A DNA stretch of 64,000 bases from Bifidobacterium pullorum DSM 20433 (GTDB lineage: Bacteria; Actinomycetota; Actinomycetes; Actinomycetales; Bifidobacteriaceae): assembly GCF_000771405.1 (NCBI RefSeq), contig NZ_JDUI01000013.1, positions 20,174 to 84,173 on the forward strand, in the 5' to 3' direction. The notes beneath the pieces are model-generated. The model did no database searches and was not told the origin of the DNA. It saw only the letters and a list, made by a program, of their open reading frames with translations. The position numbers were made by a program, and so were the translations under genes. Numbering within the stretch: position 1 is the stretch's first letter; the number at the start of each line of letters is the position of its first letter. Shown here piece by piece: positions 9,890 to 18,941 of this stretch.

Positions 9890-10345
9890 ATGCATTGCCC
9901 GTTTTGCCAGAACCCCGATACCAGGGTCATCGATACCCGCATCAGCGATGACGGCCATTCGATTCGGCGTCGCCGTGAATGTACCCAATGCGGAAAGCGG
10001 TTCACCACCGTGGAATCGACGATGCTGTTGGTGATGAAGACATCGGGCAACATCGAACCGTTCGACCGCAACAAGGTGATCTCCGGCGTGCGAAAGGCCT
10101 GCCAGGGCAGGCCGATCAGGGAGGAGGATCTCAAGGCGCTGGGGCAGCGTGTGGAGGAGGACCTGCGCGCGAGGGGATTGGCCCAGGTCAAATCCGAGGA
10201 CGTGGGCAAGGCCATTCTCGAACCGTTGCGCGAGCTGGACGTCGTGGCATACCTGCGATTCGCCAGCGTATACCAGAACTTTGAGAGCCTCGAGGATTTC
10301 CAGAACGCCATCGACGGGCTCAAAGACGTGGATACGCAGGCCTGA
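9890..10345 (+). CDS. nrdR: Transcriptional repressor NrdR
   Basis: NrdR, 151 residues, represses ribonucleotide reductase genes according to nucleotide levels. The N-terminal zinc ribbon has CPFC at residues 3-6 and CTQCGKRF near residue 31; an ATP-cone follows (about residues 49-139). Full length for the family. It follows the LysM gene by 40 bases. The lexA-LysM-nrdR order is typical of Actinobacteria. Confidence 0.96.
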   Translation: MHCPFCQNPDTRVIDTRISDDGHSIRRRRECTQCGKRFTTVESTMLLVMKTSGNIEPFDRNKVISGVRKACQGRPIREEDLKALGQRVEEDLRARGLAQVKSEDVGKAILEPLRELDVVAYLRFASVYQNFESLEDFQNAIDGLKDVDTQA

Positions 10346-10426
10346 ACCGTGGCCGTACGCGGGCTTGAACCGCAACGGTTTGCCGAACCATGACGTTATA
10401 CGGGCCTGCCGAAGGCCGGATATGCG

Positions 10427-10465
10427 GAACCGCCGTTCCCGGGTTGGTGCCGGGGACGGCGGTTC
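10427..10465. terminator. Terminator between nrdR and serA
   Basis: GAACCGCCGTTCCC pairs with GGGGACGGCGGTTC (one G-U pair in 14) around an 11-base loop. It lies between two stop codons that face each other and could serve both. Confidence 0.7.
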
Positions 10466-10483
10466 TCTCGTTCCACGGGGGAT

Positions 10484-11683
10484 TCAGCGAATCACGCGGG
10501 TACGGATTGTGCCTTGGATGGCGGCGATCGCGTCCATCGTGGCGTCGTCCGGTACCTGGGAGACGTCGGTGACCACGTAGCCGAGCGAGCCCTGGGTGCC
10601 CAGCGACTGCGCGGAGATGTTGATGTTGGCGTCGCCCAGCACGTTGTTCATATCGGCCAGCACGCCGGGCAGATTGGCGTGCAGATGGATGACGCGCGCG
10701 GCGCCCGCGCAATCGCCCAGCGCCAGCTGGGGGAAATTCACCGACAGCGACGTGGACCCTCTGAACCAGTAGTCCTCCAGCCGCTGCGTGACAAAATGGC
10801 CGATGGACTCCTGGGCCTCAAGCGTCGAGCCGCCGATATGCGGCGTCAGCACCATGTTGTCCATATCGGCCAGCGGCGTTATGAACGGGTCGCCGGTCTT
10901 CTTGGGCTCAACCGGCCAGACGTCCACGGCCGCGCCGGACAGGTGCCCGGAATCCAGATGACGCTTCAATGCATCCAGATCGGCCACGAACCCGCGTGAG
11001 CAGTTGATGAAGATGGCGTCCTGCTTCATGGCGGCGAACTGGTTCTCGCCGAAGAACCCGGTGTTGGACTTGCGCCCGTCCACGTGGAGCGTCACGGCGT
11101 CGGAGGCCTCCAGCAGCTCGTCAAGGGTGTCGCAGCGGTGGGCGTTGCCCAGGGCCAGTTTCTCGTCGATGTCGTAGAACAGCACGCGCATGCCCAGCGC
11201 CTCGGCCAGTACCGACAGCTGCGAGCCGATATTGCCATAGCCCACGATACCGAGCGTCTTGCCGCGCACCTCGTGCGACCCGGAGGCCGACTTGTCCCAC
11301 AGGCCATGCTTGAGATGATGCGTGTGGGCGGGCACGCGCCGCATCAGGCAGATGATGTCGCAGATCACCAGTTCCACCACGGACCGGGTGTTGGAATACG
11401 GCGCGTTGAACACGGCCACGCCGTGAGCGCCGGCATAGTCCAGGTCGACCTGGTTGGTGCCGATGCAGTAGCAGCCGATCGCCGACAGACCGGGGCGGGC
11501 GTCGATGACGCGGGGCGTCACCATGGTCTTCGACCGGATGCCGAGTAGGTCGACGCCGTCGAGCGCGTCGATGAGCTCATCCTCATTCAACGCGCCCTTC
11601 ATCGTCATGACGTCGAAGCCGCGTTTGCGCAGCGATTCGGCCGCAAACGGGTGAATATTCTCCAATAACAGTGCTTGAGGCAT
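10484..11683 (-). CDS. serA: D-3-phosphoglycerate dehydrogenase
   Basis: First enzyme of serine synthesis: it oxidises 3-phosphoglycerate with NAD. The 399 residues comprise a split substrate domain, a Rossmann NAD domain (GIVGYGNIGSQLS near residue 150) and a C-terminal ACT domain (HLHANLPGVLADMNNVLGD) that usually binds serine for feedback inhibition. The catalytic region shows INCSRGFV, DVWPVEP and the catalytic-histidine segment LTPHIGGST. The start is the ATG at 11683, 9 bases after the stop of the HelD gene, with a GGGGA site just upstream, so the two genes are probably co-transcribed. Confidence 0.94.
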   Translation of the reverse strand: MPQALLLENIHPFAAESLRKRGFDVMTMKGALNEDELIDALDGVDLLGIRSKTMVTPRVIDARPGLSAIGCYCIGTNQVDLDYAGAHGVAVFNAPYSNTRSVVELVICDIICLMRRVPAHTHHLKHGLWDKSASGSHEVRGKTLGIVGYGNIGSQLSVLAEALGMRVLFYDIDEKLALGNAHRCDTLDELLEASDAVTLHVDGRKSNTGFFGENQFAAMKQDAIFINCSRGFVADLDALKRHLDSGHLSGAAVDVWPVEPKKTGDPFITPLADMDNMVLTPHIGGSTLEAQESIGHFVTQRLEDYWFRGSTSLSVNFPQLALGDCAGAARVIHLHANLPGVLADMNNVLGDANINISAQSLGTQGSLGYVVTDVSQVPDDATMDAIAAIQGTIRTRVIR

Positions 11684-11692
11684 ATCCCCATG

Positions 11693-13972
11693 CTATAGCG
11701 GCAGCTCCGATTCGTCCTCGTTTGTCCGCAGTATAAGCAGGCGCTGCGTCGGGCGGGTCATCGCCACGTACAGGTCCGCCGCGGCCGTCAGGCGCGAGGG
11801 CGCCTCCTGGTCGATCGCGGCGGGCTGGACGACCACCACCGCGTCGTATTCCAGGCCCTTGACGTCCTGAGTGGTGCACACGCCGACCTGTTCGTCCCAC
11901 ACGTTCTGCGAGTCGAGTCGTGCGAACTCCTGCGTGCTGAGCGTATCCCGCAACGCCAGCCGTACGGTCTGCCGGAAGCCGTCCAGCTGGCGTTGCGGCG
12001 CGATCACCGCCACGCGGCCGGTTCCGTCGGAGGAGACGAACCGCCGGACCAGGTCGGCCACCTGCCGGGCCAGTGCGTCATGCAACGCGGCCTCGTTCTC
12101 GACGCACACCCGTTCGACCGATTCGGGCATCGTGCGTACGGCGTGCACGGTGGAGATGTACAGTCCTTCGGCCTCGGCGAAGCGCGATGCCAGATCCGAG
12201 ACCTCCTGCGGATTGCGGTAGTTGATCGTCAGCTCGTTGAGGTCCCAGTTGCCTTCGCCGAACAGGCTGTTCATCGTCCGTTCCCAGTGATGGGTGCCGC
12301 CCAGCGCCGAGGTCTGGGCCACGTCGCCAACGATCGTGAACGAGCGCGAGGGGCAGCGGCGGATCAGCATGCGCCAGTCCATGGCGGTGAGTTCCTGGGC
12401 CTCGTCGACCACGATATGCCCGTAGGTCCATTCGCGGTCGGCGGCCGCGCGCTGTGCGGTGAGCTCGGCGTCCATGCCGTTGATCTGGTCCACGAGCATC
12501 TGCGAGGTCACAATGCCCGAACCGATGCCGGCCTGGGCGAGCGTATCCCTGGCGTACTGCTCCTCCTCGGCGCGCTGGGCGTCGAGCGCGGCCTGCCGTG
12601 CGGCCTGCCGCGGGTCGGGTCCCAGCAGTTCCATGGCCTCGTCCAGCAGTGGGATGTCGGACTGCGTCAACGCGGAGTCCTTGTCCCGGGTCAGCGCATC
12701 GATGTCCTCGTCGGTCAGCCACGGGGCGAAGCGGCGCAGCTGCAGGGGCTTGGAGAACAACTGGTCGATCAGCCACGGCCCGGTCATCGGCAGCCACGCC
12801 AGATTGAGCGTGCGGCGGATGACGTCGTTCATCCGCAGCTGCTGCATGACGTCGTTGAGCTCCGGCTGCTCGGGGGTGTAGTCCAGCTGTTCGACGTACC
12901 GCGTGCGTAAGGCCTCCAGCATGCTGCGCACGAAGGTCTCCCGCGCCTTGTTATGGGGCTGGCGCGTGCGGCGGGCGTCCGCGATGGCTTGCTCGACGTC
13001 GGCCGCGCGCATCGGGACCGCGAAGCCGTTGATGCGGATGGTCGGCAGGTCGCGCGGCACGCGTTCACGTGCGGCGACGGCGTTGGCGATGGCCTTGGCC
13101 ATCCGCGATTCGCCCTTGAGCTGCGCGGCGTGGGGGGAGTCGGTGGCGGTGGCGTTGAAGCCGGGGATCAGGTCGGCGATGGTGCGGCTGACCACGCCGG
13201 TTTCGCCCAGCGAGGGCAGGACCTGGTCGATGTAGTGCAGGAACGCCGGGCTGGGGCCCACGACCAGTACGCCCGAACGGTCCAACATGCTGCGGTGCGT
13301 GTACAGCAGGTAGGCGGCGCGGTGCAGCGCCACGGCCGTCTTGCCGGTGCCGGGGCCGCCCTGCACCACGACGGCGTGGCCGAGCTCCGAGCGGATGATG
13401 CGGTCCTGCTCCGCCTGGATGGTGGCCACGATGTCGGTCATCTTGCCGGTGCGGCGCGAGCTCAGCGACGCCAGCAGCGCGCCTTCGCCGGTCAGCGTGC
13501 CGGCGGACGAGGCCTTGCCCACCTGTTCGGAATGCACGTCGAGCACCTCGTCCTCGACGCCGACGACCTCGCGGAAGTTCAGCGTGATATGGCGACGCAT
13601 CACGATGTCGCCATGGTTGGAGGGGGTCGCCTCATAGAAGGGGCGGGCCGCCTCGGCGCGCCAGTCGGTCAGGATCGGCTCGTGCGCCTCGCTGGACAGG
13701 CCGATGCGCCCGATGTACCGGCGCTCGCCGGCGGTGTTGTCCAACCGGCCGAAGATCAGCCGGTCCTCCACGGCGCGCAGCTGGGCCAGTCGGTCCTCAT
13801 ACATGGTGGCGAACGAATCGCGTTCGGTGCGCTGGGTGGGTGAACCGTGCGATCCGGCGGCGCGCACGGCGTTGAGCCGCGCCCTGACCTGTGCGCGCAG
13901 ATCGTCCAGGCGGCCGTAGGCGCGGTCTACGGCATGCTGTTCCTCCTGCAGCTGTTCGGCATAACCCGACAT
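11693..13972 (-). CDS. helD: HelD-type superfamily 1 helicase-like ATPase
   Basis: UvrD/Rep-like ATPase of 759 residues matching the actinobacterial HelD family, whose members pull RNA polymerase off DNA and recycle it. An N-terminal coiled arm (EEQHAVDRAYGRLDDLRAQVRARL is part of it) precedes Walker A GGPGTGKTAV with Lys211. Walker B is VVDEAQELTAMDW, motif III is FTIVGDVAQTS, and the C-terminal motifs include VKGLEYDAVVV and YVAMTRPTQRLLI. I start it at the ATG at 13972, 8 bases after AAGGGA; the ATG at 13993 has no such site. A DNA helicase role cannot be excluded by sequence alone. Confidence 0.86.
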   Translation of the reverse strand: MSGYAEQLQEEQHAVDRAYGRLDDLRAQVRARLNAVRAAGSHGSPTQRTERDSFATMYEDRLAQLRAVEDRLIFGRLDNTAGERRYIGRIGLSSEAHEPILTDWRAEAARPFYEATPSNHGDIVMRRHITLNFREVVGVEDEVLDVHSEQVGKASSAGTLTGEGALLASLSSRRTGKMTDIVATIQAEQDRIIRSELGHAVVVQGGPGTGKTAVALHRAAYLLYTHRSMLDRSGVLVVGPSPAFLHYIDQVLPSLGETGVVSRTIADLIPGFNATATDSPHAAQLKGESRMAKAIANAVAARERVPRDLPTIRINGFAVPMRAADVEQAIADARRTRQPHNKARETFVRSMLEALRTRYVEQLDYTPEQPELNDVMQQLRMNDVIRRTLNLAWLPMTGPWLIDQLFSKPLQLRRFAPWLTDEDIDALTRDKDSALTQSDIPLLDEAMELLGPDPRQAARQAALDAQRAEEEQYARDTLAQAGIGSGIVTSQMLVDQINGMDAELTAQRAAADREWTYGHIVVDEAQELTAMDWRMLIRRCPSRSFTIVGDVAQTSALGGTHHWERTMNSLFGEGNWDLNELTINYRNPQEVSDLASRFAEAEGLYISTVHAVRTMPESVERVCVENEAALHDALARQVADLVRRFVSSDGTGRVAVIAPQRQLDGFRQTVRLALRDTLSTQEFARLDSQNVWDEQVGVCTTQDVKGLEYDAVVVVQPAAIDQEAPSRLTAAADLYVAMTRPTQRLLILRTNEDESELPL

Positions 13973-14125
13973 ACGTGGTGTCCCTTCATCCAAAACTCAG
14001 GCACTCCAGTGTACTGCAAGGCCGCTACGAGACCGTTCCCGGCCGGTCGCGGACGCCCGACGGGACGTCGGCGATGAGGACAAGTTGGGGAAATCGGTGG
14101 AAAAGGGTAAGTGTTTTGTGGATAA

Positions 14126-14160
14126 GTGGGGTTTCGTGGAGCATGGTGGGGTAAAGTGGT
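14126..14160. promoter_or_regulatory. MraZ operator: four direct repeats with 10-bp period
   Basis: GTGGG (14126), GTGGA (14136), GTGGG (14146) and GTGGT (14156) recur every 10 bases, separated by 5-base spacers. MraZ is known to bind tandem G-rich repeats of this spacing upstream of its own gene. The array lies 57 bases before the mraZ start, so autoregulation of the dcw cluster is expected. I could not fix -35 and -10 boxes around it. Confidence 0.8.
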
Positions 14161-14216
14161 GGGGCGGCCCAGGTCGAAGTGTATCCACATGTCTGTCGGT
14201 AAGGAGGTGGGCTGGC

Positions 14217-14723
14217 ATGAACGAATCACAAGTGCAGCCCCAGCCCCCGGCGGACGGGGAGGGACTGGACGAGCTGCGGCTGCCGCCGTTGCTGTTGGGC
14301 ACGTTCACCCCGAAGATCGACGCCAAGGGGCGCATGGCGCTCCCCGCGAAATTCCGCGGCATGCTCGGTCGGGGCGTGGTGCTGGCCCGGGGTCAGGAGC
14401 GGTGCGTCTATCTGCTGCCGATCGGGGAGTTCCGGCGCATGGCCATGCAGGTCCAGCGCGCGTCGGTGGGGGACAAGGCCACCCGCGACTATCTGCGTGT
14501 GTTCCTGTCCGGGGCGTGCGACGAGGTTCCGGACAAGCAGGGGCGTGTGCTGGTCCCGCAGCTGTTGCGCGACTACGCCGATCTGGGCGAGGACATCGTG
14601 GTGATCGGCGTGGGCACCAGGGCGGAGATCTGGAACAGGACGGCATGGCAGCGCTACCTGGGCGAGAAGGAACAGGGGTACTCCGATATCGAGAACGACG
14701 TATTACCGGCGGTGGAATTCTGA
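14217..14723 (+). CDS. mraZ: Transcriptional regulator MraZ
   Basis: MraZ, 168 residues, is an AbrB-fold DNA-binding protein that controls the dcw cluster. Two SpoVT-AbrB-like halves are visible: LGTFTPKIDAKGRMALP near residue 23, and a second with DEVPDKQGRVLVPQLLRDYA. A proline-rich extension of about 20 residues precedes the first half, making it longer than the usual 140-150. The start is set by a strong AAGGAGG 9 bases upstream. The stop overlaps the rsmH start (TGATG). Confidence 0.95.
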   Translation: MNESQVQPQPPADGEGLDELRLPPLLLGTFTPKIDAKGRMALPAKFRGMLGRGVVLARGQERCVYLLPIGEFRRMAMQVQRASVGDKATRDYLRVFLSGACDEVPDKQGRVLVPQLLRDYADLGEDIVVIGVGTRAEIWNRTAWQRYLGEKEQGYSDIENDVLPAVEF

Positions 14724-15745
14724 TGAACGATTACGCAACCATCCATCAACCCGTACTGCTGGAGCAGTGCGTGGACCTGGTCGCCCCGGCGCTGGACCAT
14801 GCCGGCGCCGTGGCGGTGGACTGCACGCTGGGTCTGGCGGGCCATACCATCGCGTTCCTGAAGGCTGCGCCCCAGGCGAGGCTGATCGGCATCGACCGTG
14901 ACGCCGAGGCCCTGGCGCTCGCCACCGAACGCGTGCGGCGGGAGGGGCTGGCGGACCGGTTCATCCCGGTGCACGCGGCGTTCGACGCGTTCACCGCGGT
15001 GCTGGACGAGCAGGGCATCGACGGCGTGGACGCGGTGTTCATGGATCTGGGACTGTCGAGCCTGCAGATCGACGAGACGGAGCGCGGCTTCTCCTACAGC
15101 CACGACGCCCCGCTGGACATGAGGATGGACACGAGCCAGCCGCTGACGGCGGAACGCGTTCTGGCGCAGTACGACGCCGAGTCGTTGGCCCGTATCTTCC
15201 GCACATACGGGGAGGAGCGCTACGCCCGTCAGATCGCGCGGGAGATCTGCCGCAGGCGCGATCAGGAGCCGATTACGACGTCCGCGCAGCTGAACCGTCT
15301 GGTCGATGAGGTGATCCCGCAGGCGCACCGGCCCGCGGGCAACCCCGCCAAGCGCGTGTTCCAGGCGCTGCGCATCGAGGTGAACGGCGAGTTGGAGAAG
15401 CTGGCCGCCACGCTTCCGCAGATCGCGAACCGGCTCAACGTGGGCGGCCGCCTGGTCGTCGAGTCGTATCACTCGTTGGAGGACAAAACCGTCAAGTCGT
15501 TCATGGCCCAGGGGCTGGTGGCGGATGTGCCGCCGGGGCTACCGATGATTCCCGAGGACGCGCAGCCGTTCTTCCGCGAGCTGACCCGTGGGGCGGTCAA
15601 GGCCGATGAGGCCGAGGTGGCACGCAATCCGCGGTCGGCGTCGGTGCGTCTGCGCGGCATCGAGCTGACGCGTCCGGTTCCCGAACGGTGGCGTCGCCGG
15701 TTCTCGTCCGGCGGCGCGTCCCAACGACGCAGAAGGGGGAGATGA
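14723..15745 (+). CDS. rsmH: 16S rRNA (cytosine(1402)-N4)-methyltransferase
   Basis: RsmH (MraW), 340 residues, methylates N4 of C1402 in 16S rRNA. It opens with HQPVLLEQCVD, then the SAM loop DCTLGLAGHT and the acidic IGIDRDAEAL. The family signature AVFMDLGLSSLQID follows, and the C-terminal half has NPAKRVFQALRIEVN and VVESYHSLEDK. The ATG overlaps the mraZ stop by one base, so translation is probably coupled. The stop overlaps the region of the ftsL start. Confidence 0.96.
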   Translation: MNDYATIHQPVLLEQCVDLVAPALDHAGAVAVDCTLGLAGHTIAFLKAAPQARLIGIDRDAEALALATERVRREGLADRFIPVHAAFDAFTAVLDEQGIDGVDAVFMDLGLSSLQIDETERGFSYSHDAPLDMRMDTSQPLTAERVLAQYDAESLARIFRTYGEERYARQIAREICRRRDQEPITTSAQLNRLVDEVIPQAHRPAGNPAKRVFQALRIEVNGELEKLAATLPQIANRLNVGGRLVVESYHSLEDKTVKSFMAQGLVADVPPGLPMIPEDAQPFFRELTRGAVKADEAEVARNPRSASVRLRGIELTRPVPERWRRRFSSGGASQRRRRGR

Positions 15746-15747
15746 GC

Positions 15748-16203
15748 ATGGCCGCACAGGTTCGCAGCGTCCATTCGTCGCCGGCGCCCGCCGGACGGCC
15801 GGAACGCCACGCCGACGTCCCGTCGCGCCCGCAGCTGCGCGTCGTCGGTGGCGGCCGCGCCACCGCGGGCAAGGCGGTGCGCGGATTCCGCCGTTTGCTG
15901 GAGTGGACGCGTACCCGCACCACGCCGTTGTTCCATATCACCGTCGCCGTGGTGTTTCTGGTGGGCACGCTGTTGGGGGCGTTGGCCCTGCGCACGCAGA
16001 TGGTGGAGATCGCCTTCGAGTCCAGCCAGGTCGAGTCGCGCATCGAACGACTGTCGCAGGACGTGGAGGACGCGCAGACCCAACTTGACCTGCTCAAGGC
16101 CTCCCTGCCGGAACGTGCCCAGGAGATGGGCATGGTGCCGCAGGAGGGGTCGATCACGATCGATCTGAACGGCTACAACACCAGTGAAGGCGGAACGCAA
16201 TGA
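15748..16203 (+). CDS. ftsL: FtsL-like division protein
   Basis: Small bitopic protein of 151 residues with FtsL architecture. A basic cytoplasmic tail of about 65 residues precedes one membrane segment (FHITVAVVFLVGTLLGALAL) and an extracytoplasmic coiled coil (SRIERLSQDVEDAQTQLDLL). It sits exactly between rsmH and ftsI, the conserved ftsL slot, where it should join FtsQ and FtsB in the divisome. Sequence conservation is low, as usual for FtsL. The ATG at 15748 has AAGGGGGAG 6 bases upstream; an ATG at 15742 overlaps the rsmH stop. The stop overlaps the ftsI start by 4 bases. Confidence 0.85.
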   Translation: MAAQVRSVHSSPAPAGRPERHADVPSRPQLRVVGGGRATAGKAVRGFRRLLEWTRTRTTPLFHITVAVVFLVGTLLGALALRTQMVEIAFESSQVESRIERLSQDVEDAQTQLDLLKASLPERAQEMGMVPQEGSITIDLNGYNTSEGGTQ

Positions 16204-18011
16204 AACGTGGACGTATCCGGGCATCCGGACTGGGGCAATTCGCCAACCGGTGCATCGCCATCGGTGTGGTGCTGGCCTTCATGGCCGTGCTGTGCCTGGG
16301 CAAGCTCATCGGCGTGCAGCTGCTGGAGGGTCGCGCCACCGCGCAGGCGGCCACGCAAAGCCGCACCATCACGGTGCCGATCCGGGCGAAGCGCGGCCGG
16401 ATCCTGGACACCAACGGCAATGTGCTGGCGCAGAGCGTGGAACGCTACAACCTGATCGGCGACCCGCTGGCCGCTTCGACGTTCGTGCCGGTGGCCTGCG
16501 ACTCCGCGGAGGAGAAGTCGCTCGGCTACTGCCATCAGATCGACGGACAGCCGGTGGGCGCCACCGGTGCCGCCGCCGTCGCCCGCCTGCTCGCCACGGT
16601 GCTGGATGACGTCGATCCGCTGGAACTGGGGGCCCAGCTGGACGGTACGGGACGCTACCTGGTGCTTCGGCGTGACCTGACGCCGGAGGTCAAGCGCAAG
16701 ATCGACGACCTGCATCTGGCCGGTGTGGTGTACTGCGAGCTGAGCAGCGACCGCATCTACTCGACCGGCACCCAGCTGGGGGCGCTGCTGGGCGGCGTGG
16801 ACAACGACGGCGTGGGCGTCAACGGCATCGAGCAGATGATGGACGAGAGCCTGACCGGCACCGACGGCTATGAGGTGTACCAGCGCGGCAACGGCGGCGA
16901 GGAGATCCCCGGCACCCTGACGGATTCGCAGGAGGCCGTGGACGGCAGCGACGTCAGGCTCACCATCGACCAGGACGTCGATTGGTACGTCAAGAAGGTG
17001 CTGATGGACGGCGTTGAGGAATTCGACGCCTCATGGGCGATCGCCGTGGTGATGGACCTGCAGACCAATGAGATCGTGGCGCTGGAGGACACCGACCAGA
17101 TCGAGGCGGGCAGCGACGACGCCAAGCTGAACGGTTCCCGGGCGGTCGGCGAGACGTTCGAACCCGGCTCGATCGGCAAGGTCATCACGATGGCCGGCCT
17201 GTTGCAGACGGGGTTGCACAAGGCCACCGACCAGTTCATCGTGCCGTACAGCTTCACCAAGGACGGCCAGGAGTTCCATGACGCCACGGGGCACGGCGAC
17301 GAGCATTGGACGCTGGCCGGCATCCTGCAGAACTCGTCGAACGTCGGCACGGTCATGGCCAGCGAGAACTACAGCAACGAGCAGCGCTACGAGTTCCTGA
17401 CCAAGTTCGGCGTCGGCCAGCCCACCGGGCTGAACCTGCCCGGCGAATCCAACGGCATGCTGGCCTCGGCGGATTCATGGGACGGCCGCACCCGGGACAC
17501 GGTGCTCTTCGGTCAGGGCTACACCGTGAACGCGCTGCAGCTGACCAACATCGTGGCGACGATCGCCAACGGCGGCGTGCGGCACCAGCAGTCGCTGATC
17601 AAGTCGATCACCGACGGGCAGGGGCGCAGCACCTCGCCGGACAAGGGCGAGGCCGTGCGCGTGGTCGATGAGCAGGTGGCCGCGGACGTGCTCAACGCCA
17701 TGGAATCGGTGGCCGAGGAATACGACAACGTCGCCAAGGTGGACGGCTATCGCGTGGCGTCGAAGACCGGCACCGCCGAGGTGGCGGGCGCGGACGGCCG
17801 ATTGACGTCGATTGTGTGCGACTGGTCGGGCATCATTCCCGCCGACAACCCGCGTTTCGTGGTCACCGTGGTGATCAAGGACCCGCAGAAGGGTGGTTTC
17901 GGCGGTCTGACGGCCGGCCCGCTGTTCGCCAGGATTGGTGAATTCCTTATGCAGAAATACGAGGTGCCGGCCTCCGAGCCGCGGACCGATGCTATTCCGG
18001 TGGATTGGTGA
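16200..18011 (+). CDS. ftsI: Septal peptidoglycan transpeptidase FtsI (PBP3 class B)
   Basis: Penicillin-binding protein of 603 residues that crosslinks septal peptidoglycan. It has an N-terminal membrane anchor (about residues 18-38). The pedestal domain starts with RGRILDTNGNVLA, and the transpeptidase domain carries all three motifs: SxxK with Ser324 (EPGSIGKV), SSN in QNSSNVGT and KTG at residues 522-524. Length is normal for actinobacterial FtsI. ATGA overlap with ftsL indicates coupling. Confidence 0.96.
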   Translation: MKRGRIRASGLGQFANRCIAIGVVLAFMAVLCLGKLIGVQLLEGRATAQAATQSRTITVPIRAKRGRILDTNGNVLAQSVERYNLIGDPLAASTFVPVACDSAEEKSLGYCHQIDGQPVGATGAAAVARLLATVLDDVDPLELGAQLDGTGRYLVLRRDLTPEVKRKIDDLHLAGVVYCELSSDRIYSTGTQLGALLGGVDNDGVGVNGIEQMMDESLTGTDGYEVYQRGNGGEEIPGTLTDSQEAVDGSDVRLTIDQDVDWYVKKVLMDGVEEFDASWAIAVVMDLQTNEIVALEDTDQIEAGSDDAKLNGSRAVGETFEPGSIGKVITMAGLLQTGLHKATDQFIVPYSFTKDGQEFHDATGHGDEHWTLAGILQNSSNVGTVMASENYSNEQRYEFLTKFGVGQPTGLNLPGESNGMLASADSWDGRTRDTVLFGQGYTVNALQLTNIVATIANGGVRHQQSLIKSITDGQGRSTSPDKGEAVRVVDEQVAADVLNAMESVAEEYDNVAKVDGYRVASKTGTAEVAGADGRLTSIVCDWSGIIPADNPRFVVTVVIKDPQKGGFGGLTAGPLFARIGEFLMQKYEVPASEPRTDAIPVDW

Positions 18012-18035
18012 TCACTGTAAGGAGAGGCGGGGCCG

Positions 18036-18920
18036 ATGAGCATGGTGAGCGGTTCGGGCGCGTGCCGGATGACCTTGGCGGATCTGGCGTCGCGGTACGG
18101 CTTCGAATTGGTGCCCCGGTTCGCGCAGGGGGTGACGGTGACGTCGCTGGCCGATGACGTGGATTCGGTGATTCCCGGTTCGCTGTATGTGCCGTCGGGC
18201 GCGGTGAACATGGAGCGTCTGGAGCGTGCCGTGGCGCGGGGCGCCTACGCGGCGTTGGTGCCGCGCGCGTTGCGCGGCGCCGGCGAGCGGCTGTCGATTC
18301 CGCTGCTGCTGGGGGATTATCGGGATGGGCAGGTGGCGGCCATGGCCGATGCGCTGACGGGCGCGCCCGCGCAGGCGCTGGCGATGTTCGCCTGTCTGGG
18401 GCGCGACGCCTCGTCGAGCGAACGCATCGCCCGGCAGCTGGGGGAGTTCCTGCATATGCTGGGCAATCCGGTGGGGGTGCTCTGCGCCTCCGATACGCAG
18501 TCGCTGGACCGGTACGTCGATATGCGGTTCCCGTTGGGCGTGCTGGACGTGCGCAGGACACTGTCGGTGTGTCTCGAGGACGGGGCCTCCGCCATGGTGA
18601 TTGCGTTGGACGACGACACGGTGCGCCACGGCGCGTTGTGCGCGGCCGACATCGATGTGCTGGGCATCGAGGCCGATACCGATGCCGAGCGGGACGTGAT
18701 GGATGAGCGCGCCCGCCGGATGTACGGATATGTGATGGACGAACGCGGGCGGGTGGTTGGACGCACCGCGGAATCCGACGCCTTCGCTCGGCAGGCGGCC
18801 GACATCGAGGGCGGAGAGTCGTGGCAGACGCTGTCCCTGGTCATCGCGATGGCGATGGCCGCGGGCGTGCGCCGGTCCAATATCAGGAGCGCCTTGCGCG
18901 TGTCCCGGGAATTGTCCTGA
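18036..18920 (+). CDS. MurE-like protein lacking the ATP-binding loop
   Basis: This 294-residue protein occupies the conserved murE position between ftsI and murF. Residues about 28-85 resemble a Mur-ligase N-terminal domain: VTVTSLADDVDSVIPGSLYV and AVARGAYAALVP align with the MurE pattern of D-S-R, R-P-G-xLF and A-x-x-RGA-x-A. Where a P-loop G-T-N-G-K-T-T should start, near residue 122, the sequence is GRDASSSER, so the lysine and the loop are gone. The later part keeps a vague central-domain shape, but there is no carbamylated-lysine region and no full C-terminal ligase domain (MurE is about 490 residues). The frame is intact with a strong AAGGAGAGG site. I infer a degenerate, non-catalytic paralogue kept for another role; homology is by pattern only. 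Confidence 0.6.
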   Translation: MSMVSGSGACRMTLADLASRYGFELVPRFAQGVTVTSLADDVDSVIPGSLYVPSGAVNMERLERAVARGAYAALVPRALRGAGERLSIPLLLGDYRDGQVAAMADALTGAPAQALAMFACLGRDASSSERIARQLGEFLHMLGNPVGVLCASDTQSLDRYVDMRFPLGVLDVRRTLSVCLEDGASAMVIALDDDTVRHGALCAADIDVLGIEADTDAERDVMDERARRMYGYVMDERGRVVGRTAESDAFARQAADIEGGESWQTLSLVIAMAMAAGVRRSNIRSALRVSRELS

Positions 18921-18941
18921 ACCGGTATGAGAGGAGCGGGT

